Assembly: GCA_903857495.1 (NCBI GenBank) | Contig: CAIOFF010000035.1 | Coordinates: forward strand, 124,001 to 188,000 | Length of the DNA stretch: 64,000 nt | Origin: an uncultured Holophagaceae bacterium | Lineage (GTDB): Bacteria; Acidobacteriota; Holophagae; Holophagales; Holophagaceae | Reading direction: 5' to 3' | Shown: positions 44,984-52,584 of the stretch, piece by piece | How the letters are laid out: each line of letters begins with the position of its first letter | How positions within the stretch are numbered: position 1 is the stretch's first letter | Notes under the pieces: model-generated | Seen by the model: the letters and a program-made list of their open reading frames with translations, nothing else | The model's database searches: none | What the model was told of the DNA's origin: nothing | Program-made: the position numbers and the translations under genes

Positions 44984-46120
44984 ATGCGCGCTTCTGCGGT
45001 CCTGCACACCACCTTCCAGCAGCTGCGGCGCCCCCGAACCTGGGGCGCTGCACTGCTGTTCGGCTTGGTCTGGAACGGCGCCAGGGTGCTCCTGGGCGGC
45101 CCCGAGCCCGGCCCGGTCGAGGCTCTGGTGCCGGTCCTCTGGGTGGCCCTCTTCATGGTGCTGGTGCCGCTGCCCTGGCAGTGGACCGGCGATGACGCAC
45201 CCATGGCCAGCGTGCTGCGCGGGGCCGCCCAGGCCCTGCCCTGGATGGCCGCGCTGACCCTGGGCATTCTGCTGCTCCTGGGCTCGGCCGCACCCCAGGT
45301 GCTGCCCGGCCGGGGCATGGTGCCCGGGATGGGGCCAGGCATGGGTCCGGGCATGAGCATGATGGAGCGCAGCCCGATGCACCGGGGCCTGCGCCCGCCC
45401 CCGGAGGAGGCCCGCTGGCTGGCGATCCACCCCCGGCTCTGGCTGCTGGGCCTGGCGCACTTCTCCTTCGGGCTGTTGCTGGGCTGGGTCCTCGCAGGCC
45501 GTGAGCGGGCCGAGCTGCAGGCGGCCGCCGCGCAGCAGGCGGCGGACGAGGCCAGGGCCCGGGCCCTCCAGGGCCAGATGAATCCCCACGTGCTGTTCAA
45601 TGCCATCAGCGCCCTCACGGAGCTGGTGCGCGAAGACCCAGTGGCGGCAGAGCGCGCCCTGGTCTGCCTGTCGGACCTGCTGCGCGCCCTGCTGGAGCAC
45701 GGGTCGCGCCTGCGGGCGCCTCTGGGCGACGAGCGGCGCCTGGTGGAGCACCACCTGGCCCTGGAGCGGCTCCGTCTGGGGCACCGCCTCCGGGAGAGCT
45801 GGGACTGGCCCGAGGCTCTCGATGCGCTGGAGATCCCGCCTTTGATGGTGCAGCCCCTGGTAGAGAACGCCCTCAAGCACGGCGTCTCCTTGGCCGTGGG
45901 CGGCGGCAGCCTGGATGTGCGCATCACCCGGGAGGCCAACCTGCTCCGGGTGCGCGTCGCCAACACCGGGCCGGCCCCGGCGCCGGGCGAGGGCACCGGC
46001 ATCGGCCTGAAGAATCTGCGCGAGCGGCTGCGACTGCAGGGCGCCCCGGCGGACGCGTTGCAGCTCACCCGCGAGGGCGACTGGACCATCGCCGAGCTGA
46101 AGCTCGAGGTGCTCGCATGA
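44984..46120 (+). CDS. LytS-like sensor histidine kinase with Met-rich periplasmic loop
   Basis: A 378-aa kinase of the His_kinase (PF06580) type. About four membrane segments (roughly 21-37, 45-63, 86-102, 152-171). The loop before the last one, about 108-135, reads 'GRGMVPGMGPGMGPGM' followed by 'SMMERSPMHRG' with seven Met and a His; with the N-terminus inside, this loop is periplasmic. The kinase core has 'QGQMNPHVLFNAISALTELVRED' (His 202), 'PPLMVQPLVENALKHG' and 'GTGIGLKNLRERLRLQ'. The Met-rich loop echoes the tail of the preceding LTXXQ protein. Its stop overlaps the regulator start by 4 nt. Confidence 0.9.
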   Translation: MRASAVLHTTFQQLRRPRTWGAALLFGLVWNGARVLLGGPEPGPVEALVPVLWVALFMVLVPLPWQWTGDDAPMASVLRGAAQALPWMAALTLGILLLLGSAAPQVLPGRGMVPGMGPGMGPGMSMMERSPMHRGLRPPPEEARWLAIHPRLWLLGLAHFSFGLLLGWVLAGRERAELQAAAAQQAADEARARALQGQMNPHVLFNAISALTELVREDPVAAERALVCLSDLLRALLEHGSRLRAPLGDERRLVEHHLALERLRLGHRLRESWDWPEALDALEIPPLMVQPLVENALKHGVSLAVGGGSLDVRITREANLLRVRVANTGPAPAPGEGTGIGLKNLRERLRLQGAPADALQLTREGDWTIAELKLEVLA

Positions 46121-46833
46121 GCAGCTCGGCCCTGCGCGTGCTGGTGGCCGAGGATGAGCCCTTCAACCTGCGACGGCTGACGCGGCTGCTGCGCGAGGCG
46201 GGCTGCGAGGTGGTGGCGGAGCTGGAGGACGGCCCGTCGGTGCTGGCGTGGCTGGCCCAGGGCGAGCCCGTGGACGCGCTGTTCCTCGACATCCAGATGC
46301 CTGGGCTCACGGGTCTGGACCTGGCGGCCGAGCTGGCCCACGAGATTCCCGTGGTGTTCGTCACGGCCTACGCCGAGCACGCCGTGCGGGCCTTCGAGCA
46401 GGCCGCCACGGACTACCTGCTGAAGCCCGTCACCGCCGAGCGACTGGCGGCCACCCTGCAGCGCCTGCGCGCCCCGGCCCAGCGCGACCCGGCCCGGCCC
46501 ACGGGGCCCTTCCGCGTTCCTGTGAAGGCGGGCGAGGGGCTGGTGCTGGTGGACCTGGCGAAGATCACCCACTTCAGCTTCGAGGACGGCGCCGTGTGGG
46601 CCTTCCTGGGCGAGCCCCTGCGCACCACCTGGAAGACCCTGGCCGAGGCCGAGCAGGCCCTGGGGGACCGCGTCGTGCGCGGCCACCGCCACCTGCTGAT
46701 CCGCCCCGAGGCCGTGGTGGGCCTGCGCGCCGGCGAGTCCGGCCGCCTCCTCGTGCGCCTCAGCGGCAACGTCGAGCTCGAAGTCAGCCGTGGCGCCGCG
46801 CCCGCCTTCAAGGCGAGGCTCGGGCTCGCGTAG
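46117..46833 (+). CDS. LytTR-family response regulator
   Basis: A 238-aa regulator. Receiver domain with the phospho-Asp in 'DALFLDIQMPGLTGLDLAAEL' (about D58), acidic pair in 'VLVAEDEPFN' and Lys in 'DYLLKPVTAERL'. The C-terminal ~100 residues are a LytTR DNA-binding domain ('FRVPVKAGEGLVLVDLAKITHFSFEDGAVWAFLGEPLRTTWKTLAEAEQAL', 'FVRGHRHLLIRPEAVVGL'-type 'VVRGHRHLLIRPEAVVGLRAGESGRLLVRLSGNVELEVSR'). Coupled to the kinase gene by an ATGA overlap. It probably binds direct repeats near its own operon. Confidence 0.95.
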   Translation: MSSSALRVLVAEDEPFNLRRLTRLLREAGCEVVAELEDGPSVLAWLAQGEPVDALFLDIQMPGLTGLDLAAELAHEIPVVFVTAYAEHAVRAFEQAATDYLLKPVTAERLAATLQRLRAPAQRDPARPTGPFRVPVKAGEGLVLVDLAKITHFSFEDGAVWAFLGEPLRTTWKTLAEAEQALGDRVVRGHRHLLIRPEAVVGLRAGESGRLLVRLSGNVELEVSRGAAPAFKARLGLA

Positions 46834-46842
46834 CGCGGGCTT

Positions 46843-47217
46843 CTACACTTCCGCGATGAGCTCGATCTCGACCTTTGCGCCGCGGGGGAGGGCTGCCACC
46901 TGGACGGTGCTGCGGGCGGGCTTGGCGGTGCCGAGGGCCTGTTCGTAGACGGCATTGAAGGCGGCGAAGTCGCCCAGGTCCGTGAGGAAGACCGTGGTCT
47001 TCACCACGCGGTCCCAGCTGGTGCTGGCGGCGGCGAGGACGGCGCTGAGGTTCTTCAGCACCTGCTCGGTCTGGGCCTCGATGGGACCCGTGACCATCTC
47101 CATGGTCTCGGGGACCAGGGGGATCTGGCCGGCGGTGAAGAGGTGGTTGCCCGAGATCTTGGCCTGGCTGTAGGGGCCGATGGCGGCAGGGGCGGCGGGG
47201 GTCGAAATCGTGCGCAT
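46843..47217 (-). CDS. ridA: RidA-family enamine/imine deaminase
   Basis: A 124-aa protein, start MRTISTPAAPAAIGPYSQAK; the nine-residue upstream extension is unlikely. RidA hydrolyses reactive enamines/imines made by PLP enzymes. Features: 'IGPYSQAKISGNHLFTAGQIPLVPETMEMV', 'EAQTEQVLKNLSAVLAAASTSWDRVVKTTVFLTDLGDFAAFNAVYEQ', and the terminal 'ARSTVQVAALPRGAKVEIELIAEV' with the conserved Arg. Convergent with the LytTR gene, downstream of the SWIM gene on the same strand. Confidence 0.95.
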   Translation of the reverse strand: MRTISTPAAPAAIGPYSQAKISGNHLFTAGQIPLVPETMEMVTGPIEAQTEQVLKNLSAVLAAASTSWDRVVKTTVFLTDLGDFAAFNAVYEQALGTAKPARSTVQVAALPRGAKVEIELIAEV

Positions 47218-47292
47218 GGAAAACTCCAGGAAACGGCAAGCCAATAACCATAACCCAGAAAGCCAGGGCAGGGGGTCAGACCAAGCCTTTGG

Positions 47293-48267
47293 TCAGTGCT
47301 TCTTGCCCCAGCGGCGCTTCTTATGGCGCCAGTTGCGGCCGGGCTTGGGGGCGGGCTGAAGGGGGGCGTCGAAGGGCGAGGCCGGCTGTTCCAGCTCGGG
47401 CTCGCCATCGCTGTCACCGTCGTCCATGCGCCGCGGCCCTTCCTCGATCTGCTGCTGCACCCACTGGGCCGTGCGGTGCATGAGCGCCGCGAGGCAGAGG
47501 CTGGTCTCGATGCGGGCATAGGGCAGGGGGCCGAGCTGGGTGAACACCGAGGGATCCGGCGGGATCACGCGCGGAATGACGACCTCGGGCAGCGGCATGG
47601 GCAGCGCGTCGTAGGCCTCTTCCGGCAGGTGCCGCCAGGGTTCTGGCTGGGCCTGCTCCTGCTTGAGCAGATCCGCCACGGTCAGCCGCTTCTTGGGGGG
47701 CCGGCCGCGCTTCTTGGGGGCGGCCACGGCGGCGGCGTCCAGAGCGGTCTGGAGGGCCTTGAGGACCTCACCGCGGCTCTTGCCGCGCAGGTCGAAGAGC
47801 AGCCAAGGATCGCGGTCCAGGGCCTCGGCCATGACGTAGCACACAGCGGCCACGTGCTTGCAGGGGTTGGCCCAGTCCGGGCAGTCGCAGTGGGTCTGCA
47901 GCTCCTTGGGCACGCGGGGATAGAGGCTGGCGCCCGCCTCGCGAAAGGTCTCGTCCAGACCCTGGGGCATCTCGCCCGCCAGCAGCGAGGCCACGAAGCG
48001 GCTCTCCAGGGCGATGCGGTCGAGGGCCTTCTGCCACTGGGCGGGAGTCAGGGCGGGCAGGCCCAGGGTCACGTTGTAGGTCTTGCGGCCGTGGACCCGG
48101 GCCTGGATCTCGCCCGGCTGCACGCCGAAGTGGGAGACATGGCCATCCTCGGCGTACTTCTTCCCGCGGGGCAGGCGGTTCTCGTAGTCGTCCCCGAGCT
48201 TCTCGAGGCCCTGGATCCAGAGGCGGCCCCACCAGGTGGCGCCGAAGCGGTCGGCGTGGCTCATCAT
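47293..48267 (-). CDS. SWIM zinc-finger protein, partner of the SNF2 helicase
   Basis: A 324-aa protein. N-terminus 'MMSHADRFGATWWGRLWIQGLEKLGDDYENRLPRGKKYAEDGHVSHFGVQPGEIQARVHG' is typical of the bacterial SWIM family. The zinc-binding SWIM motif is 'THCDCPDWANPCKHVAAVCY' (CxC...CxH), near residue 135. The rest is helical, with basic KKRGRPPKKR (an AT-hook-like GRP core) and a KKRRWGKKH C-terminus. It starts within the last codon of the helicase gene (4-nt overlap), so the two are translated together. Likely a nucleic-acid-binding cofactor of the helicase; the cellular role is unknown. Confidence 0.88.
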   Translation of the reverse strand: MMSHADRFGATWWGRLWIQGLEKLGDDYENRLPRGKKYAEDGHVSHFGVQPGEIQARVHGRKTYNVTLGLPALTPAQWQKALDRIALESRFVASLLAGEMPQGLDETFREAGASLYPRVPKELQTHCDCPDWANPCKHVAAVCYVMAEALDRDPWLLFDLRGKSRGEVLKALQTALDAAAVAAPKKRGRPPKKRLTVADLLKQEQAQPEPWRHLPEEAYDALPMPLPEVVIPRVIPPDPSVFTQLGPLPYARIETSLCLAALMHRTAQWVQQQIEEGPRRMDDGDSDGEPELEQPASPFDAPLQPAPKPGRNWRHKKRRWGKKH

Positions 48268-51200
48268 GGCGCCACCTCCTTCGCGGTGCGCCGCACGGGC
48301 TTGGGGGCGGCTTCCTCGCCGTTGCCTTCATCCGGGTCCAGCAGCTCGGCGTTGGGGTCCAGCGCCACCAGCTGGCGCAGGGCGTCGTCGTCCAGCTCGG
48401 TGAGCCAGCCCTCGCCCGAGCCGACCACGCGGTCCGCGAGGTCGCGCTTGGACTCCAGCAGGGCGTCGATCTTCTCTTCCAGGGTGCCGATGGTGACCAG
48501 CTTGTGGACCTGCACGTTCTTGGTCTGGCCGATGCGGTAGGTGCGGTCCGTGGCCTGGTCCTCCACGGCGGGGTTCCACCAGCGGTCGAAGTGGAAGACA
48601 TGGGTGGCGGCCGTGAGGTTCAGGCCGACGCCGCCCGCCTTGAGGCTGAGCAGCAGCACCGGGGCGGCGTCAGCGTCCTCCTGGAAGGTGCGCACCATCT
48701 CGTCGCGGCCCTCGCGGCTGGTGCCGCCGTGCAGGAAGGGCGGCTCGAAGCCCAGGGCCTCCTGGAGGTGCACCTGCAGCCGGTCGCCCATCTCCTTGAA
48801 CTGGGTGAAGACCAGGGCGCGCTCGCCGGCCTCCACGACCTCCTCGAGCATCTCGGTGAGGCGGTCCAGCTTGCCGCTGCGGCCGCGGTAGGGGCCCTGC
48901 TGCTTGAGGAACTGGCTGGGGTGGTTGCAGATCTGCTTGAGGTGCGTGAGCAGGGCCAGGATGCGGCCGCGGCGCTCGATGCCGGTGGCCGCGTCCAGCT
49001 CCTCGTCCATCTTCTCGACGCGGTACTGGTAGAGCTCGGCCTGCTCGCGGCTGAGGGTGGTGTACACCTTCATCTCGTGCTTCTCGGGCAGGTCCTGGAT
49101 GATGCTCTTGTCGCTCTTCAGGCGGCGCAGGATGAAGGGGCCGATGCGCTGGCGCAGCAGGTTGGCGGCGTCGGGATCGCGGTACTTCTCGATGGGCGTG
49201 GCGAACTGCTCCTTGAACTGGGACTCGCTGCCCAGGTAGCCAGGTAGCCCGGCGCTCATGATGGCCCAGAGCTCGGTCAGGCGGTTCTCGATGGGCGTGC
49301 CCGTGAGGGCCAGGCGGAAGCTGCCGCGCAGCTTGCGGATGGCCTTGGCCTGGGCCGAGCCCGCATTCTTGATGGCTTGGGCCTCGTCCACGACGATCAT
49401 GCCCCAGTGCCGCTTGGCGAAGGTCTCCTCCTCGCGGCGCACCACGCCGTAGGTGGTGAGCACCAGGGTGTGGGGCTTGAAGGTGGCGGGCAGGCGGTCC
49501 CGGTTGTTCCCGTGGTGCACGAAGACCGGCAGGCTGGGGGCGAACTTGGCCAGCTCCCGCTCCCAGTTGCCCAGCAGCGAGGTGGGGCAGACCAGCAGCG
49601 TGGCCGGGCCGTCCTTGGGCTTCTGGGTCTGCCGGTGCAGCAGCAGGGCCAGCACCTCGATGGTCTTGCCGAGGCCCATGTCGTCCGCGAGGATGCCGCC
49701 GAGGCCCAGGCGGCACAGGCCTTCCAGCCAGGCCAGGCCGCGCAGCTGGTAGGGGCGCAGCTGGCCCTGGAAGCTGGCGGGCTGGGTGATGGGCTTGTCC
49801 GGCAGGATCTTCAGATCTTCCAGCGCCGCGCCGAAGTCCCCGGCGACCTCCACCTCGATGGCTTCACTGACGCCGGGGATGCTGGCGGTGCCCGTGAGGG
49901 CGGCGGCCAGGGCCTCGCCCTTGCTCATGCTGCCGAAGCCCGCGCCGCGGCTGGCCTGGATCACGGAGCTGATCTGCTTGAGGGTCTCGGGATCCAGGGC
50001 CACCCACTTGCCCTTCCAGGCCACCAGCGGGTGCTTGAGGCTGGCCATCTGGGCGAAGTCCTCCACGCTCAGGGCGTCGTCGCCGAGCATGAGCGACCAG
50101 TCGGCGCTGACGCTGCCTTCGAGGCCGGCCTGGGCCAGGGGGGTGGCCTCGGCCACGTCGCGAGCGCCCAGGCGCACCTTGGCGCGCAGCCGCTTGGCGC
50201 CGCCGAAGTCAGCCAGAGCCTCGGGGATGTGGACCAGGAAGCCGGCTTCCTTCAGCTGGGCCGCGCCGCGGGTCAGGAAGCCCCAGGCCTCCGTGGGCCG
50301 CAGGACCAGGTCCTCGGGCTTCTGGCCAGAGAGGGCCCGCTCCAGGGCGGGGAAGAAGGGCACAGCCCGGGCCAGGCCCCGCAGCAGCGACTGGCGGGCC
50401 TGCAGCACGTCGGGTTCTGTGGAGGGCTCCCAGAGCTTGGCCACGCCGATGTCGGCCCCGGCCTCGGTCTCCAGGCCCACCTTGAGGATCCAGCCCACCT
50501 CGGCGAGGCGGTCGGCGTCCTGGACGGTCTGGCTGAGGGCGGGCACTGGCGGCGCCTCCAGGCGCAGGCTCGGCCGCAGCCACTGGGGCCGCGCGCCCTC
50601 GCTCCACTGGTCCAGCTGCTCGCCCAGGGTGCGCTCGGTGATGCCGGTGGTGGGGAACTCCGGCAGCTGGTGGGAGAGGGCCACCATGATGCGCTCGTCC
50701 CAGGGCAGCCGGTCCCGCTTGTGGCCGCGCAGACGGTGGATGAGGCCCAGGCGCGGGTCATCCCCGGCCCGGAGGCCCCCGGCCACGAAGCGCATGATGA
50801 AGTCGGCGCCATCTTCCAGGAAGGCGGTCAGCACCTGGTCCGCGGCCGGCGGCAGGGCCAGGTCATCCTCGATGTCGAAGGCGTCCAGCTCCCCCAGGGG
50901 CACGGTCTTGGTGAAGGCCCAGAGGTCGGCCTCGGGGAAGGCCAGGGCGGCCGGCGGCATGGCTTCCGCCAGCTCCCGCAGGATGGCGCGGTCCGAGGGG
51001 CTGGTGAGGCTCACGCCCCAGCGGGCCTTCCAGGGGGTGCCGGTGGTGTCCAGCTGGGGCAGCAGGGCGCCGCGGACCACCAGGGACTGGAGCAGGCGCA
51101 GGGCCGTGGCCCAGTAGCGCAGGGTCGGGCCGGCGTTGCCGGGCCGCAGGGCCAGGGAGGAGAGCCAGGGGTAGGCCCGCTGCCAGCGGAGGGGCAGGGT

Positions 51201-51389
51201 GTGCATCTCCACCAGGGAGCCGTCGGCCACGAAGAGCTGGGCCTTGGCCGGGGTGAGCCGCTCCCGGCCCTGGAGCTCGCCGGGGATCGTCCGCAGGGCC
51301 CGGAGCCACTCGGCAGGTTCCACCGCCTCGGGCATGCAGAGCAGGAAACCCCGGTCTTGGGGCCGATACTGGAGGAAGGGATTCAGCAT
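48264..51389 (-). CDS. SNF2-family DEAD/DEAH helicase with large N-terminal domain
   Basis: A 1041-aa protein. The C-terminal ~500 residues form the Swi2/Snf2 ATPase: 'LRGLAWLEGLCRLGLGGILADDMGLGKTIEVLALLLH' (Walker A about 565), 'VVDEAQAIKNAGSAQAKAIRKLRG' (DEAQ), 'LTGTPIENRLTELWAIMSAGLPGYLGS', 'ALVFTQFKEMGDRLQVHL', 'LLLSLKAGGVGLNLTAATHVFHFDRWWNPAVEDQATDRTYRIGQTKNV'. The N-terminal half is the domain often found before bacterial SNF2 helicases. It probably remodels DNA-protein complexes or acts in repair. The start is ATG at 51389, divergent from rpiB with 44 nt between starts. Confidence 0.93.
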   Translation of the reverse strand: MLNPFLQYRPQDRGFLLCMPEAVEPAEWLRALRTIPGELQGRERLTPAKAQLFVADGSLVEMHTLPLRWQRAYPWLSSLALRPGNAGPTLRYWATALRLLQSLVVRGALLPQLDTTGTPWKARWGVSLTSPSDRAILRELAEAMPPAALAFPEADLWAFTKTVPLGELDAFDIEDDLALPPAADQVLTAFLEDGADFIMRFVAGGLRAGDDPRLGLIHRLRGHKRDRLPWDERIMVALSHQLPEFPTTGITERTLGEQLDQWSEGARPQWLRPSLRLEAPPVPALSQTVQDADRLAEVGWILKVGLETEAGADIGVAKLWEPSTEPDVLQARQSLLRGLARAVPFFPALERALSGQKPEDLVLRPTEAWGFLTRGAAQLKEAGFLVHIPEALADFGGAKRLRAKVRLGARDVAEATPLAQAGLEGSVSADWSLMLGDDALSVEDFAQMASLKHPLVAWKGKWVALDPETLKQISSVIQASRGAGFGSMSKGEALAAALTGTASIPGVSEAIEVEVAGDFGAALEDLKILPDKPITQPASFQGQLRPYQLRGLAWLEGLCRLGLGGILADDMGLGKTIEVLALLLHRQTQKPKDGPATLLVCPTSLLGNWERELAKFAPSLPVFVHHGNNRDRLPATFKPHTLVLTTYGVVRREEETFAKRHWGMIVVDEAQAIKNAGSAQAKAIRKLRGSFRLALTGTPIENRLTELWAIMSAGLPGYLGSESQFKEQFATPIEKYRDPDAANLLRQRIGPFILRRLKSDKSIIQDLPEKHEMKVYTTLSREQAELYQYRVEKMDEELDAATGIERRGRILALLTHLKQICNHPSQFLKQQGPYRGRSGKLDRLTEMLEEVVEAGERALVFTQFKEMGDRLQVHLQEALGFEPPFLHGGTSREGRDEMVRTFQEDADAAPVLLLSLKAGGVGLNLTAATHVFHFDRWWNPAVEDQATDRTYRIGQTKNVQVHKLVTIGTLEEKIDALLESKRDLADRVVGSGEGWLTELDDDALRQLVALDPNAELLDPDEGNGEEAAPKPVRRTAKEVAP

Positions 51390-51433
51390 GGCGCCCCGCT
51401 GCGGCGGTAGGCTGAGAGCCGGGGGGCGGAGCG

Positions 51434-51868
51434 ATGCGACTTGGATTTGCTAGCGATCATGCTGGATTCGACCTGAAGGAGCGGCTCAAGGGCTGGGCGC
51501 GGGAACACGGTCATGAGGTGGTGGATTTCGGCACGGACGGCTCGGCCTCGGTGGACTATCCGGATTTCGCGCACCGCGCGGCAGAGGGCAGGGATCAGTG
51601 GGAGCGCCTGGTGTTGGTCTGCGGATCCGGCATCGGCATCAGCATCGCGGCCAACCGCCATGCTGGCATCCGCTGCGCGCTGGTGACCTCCCCCGAGCAC
51701 GCGGCACTGGCTCGGCAGCACAATGACGCAAACGCCATCGCTTTCGGCCAGCGGCTAACGGATCCGCTCAATGCAGAATCCTACCTGAAAATCTTCCTGG
51801 ATACACCTTTTGAAGGTGGCCGGCACCAGGGGCGGGTCGACAAGATCGAGTGGAAAGGCTGCTGCTGA
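51434..51868 (+). CDS. rpiB: Ribose-5-phosphate isomerase B
   Basis: A 144-aa LacA/RpiB-family isomerase of the pentose phosphate pathway. Start MRLGFASDHAGFDLKERLKG contains the 'DHAG' substrate-binding motif. The active-site Cys is in 'LVLVCGSGIGISIAANRHAGIRCALV', and 'ARQHNDANAIAFGQRLTD' is the conserved HNDAN region. Full length. The stop shares one base with the rph start (TGATG), so rpiB, rph and the patatin gene are a coupled operon. Confidence 0.95.
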   Translation: MRLGFASDHAGFDLKERLKGWAREHGHEVVDFGTDGSASVDYPDFAHRAAEGRDQWERLVLVCGSGIGISIAANRHAGIRCALVTSPEHAALARQHNDANAIAFGQRLTDPLNAESYLKIFLDTPFEGGRHQGRVDKIEWKGCC

Positions 51869-52584
51869 TGCGCGGAACCGAGGAATTACGCCTCCTGACC
51901 CTGGAAAAGAGCGTGCAATTGCACGCCTCCGGTTCCTGCCTGGTGAAGCTGGGCCGGACCCACGTCCTCTGCGCCGCCAGCCTGGAGGAGCGGGTGCCCG
52001 GCTGGATGAAGGGGCGGGGCCAGGGCTGGCTCACCGCCGAATACGGGATGCTGCCCGCCGCCACCCACACGCGGTCGGATCGCGAGGCGGCCCGGGGCAA
52101 GCAGCAGGGGCGCACCGTGGAGATCCAGCGGCTCATCGGCCGCAGCCTGCGCCAGGCCGTGGACCTGGGTGCCCTGGGTGAGCGCACCCTCACCGTGGAC
52201 TGCGACGTGCTCAATGCCGATGGCGGGACCCGCTGCGCGGCCATCACGGGTGCCTGGGTGGCCGTGGCGCTTGCGCTGCGGGGCCAGGGGCTGGAGGGCG
52301 CCCTGGTGCGCCAGGTGGCCGCCGTGAGCGCCGGGATCGTGGAGGCCGGCGAGGGTCGGCACGGGCTCGTGTTGGATCTGGAATACGAGGAGGACCACCT
52401 GGCCGCCGTGGACTGCAACCTGGTGGCGGCGCGCCTCCAGGGGGGCGGCGAGCTGGAGCTGGTGGAGCTGCAGGGCACCGGTGAAGGCCGGTCCTTCACC
52501 CGCGCCGAGGCGGCGGGGCTCATGGACCTGGGCCTGGCGGGCTGCGCAGCGCTCATGGAGGCGCAGCGGATCGCCCTCGCATGA
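51868..52584 (+). CDS. rph: Ribonuclease PH
   Basis: A 238-aa phosphorolytic 3'-exoribonuclease that trims tRNA precursors. Start MRGTEELRLLTLEKSVQLHASGSCLVKLGRTHVLCAASLEE. Typical RNase PH parts: 'GWLTAEYGMLPAATHTRSDREAARGKQQGRTVEIQRLIGRSLRQAVDL', 'TLTVDCDVLNADGGTRCAAITGAWVAVALAL' and 'VDCNLVAARLQGG'-type C-terminus. Length normal. It is preceded by rpiB with a one-base overlap and followed by the patatin gene with a four-base overlap. Confidence 0.95.
   Translation: MRGTEELRLLTLEKSVQLHASGSCLVKLGRTHVLCAASLEERVPGWMKGRGQGWLTAEYGMLPAATHTRSDREAARGKQQGRTVEIQRLIGRSLRQAVDLGALGERTLTVDCDVLNADGGTRCAAITGAWVAVALALRGQGLEGALVRQVAAVSAGIVEAGEGRHGLVLDLEYEEDHLAAVDCNLVAARLQGGGELELVELQGTGEGRSFTRAEAAGLMDLGLAGCAALMEAQRIALA

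Noticed and set aside
47218-47292. Small GACCAA-GCCT-TTGGTC hairpin between the SWIM gene and ridA
   Set aside because: Only six base pairs and no T-run; too weak to call a terminator.
49377-51410. 677-aa plus-strand ORF opposite the SNF2 gene
   Set aside because: Antisense shadow with low-complexity G/Q/A/L composition.
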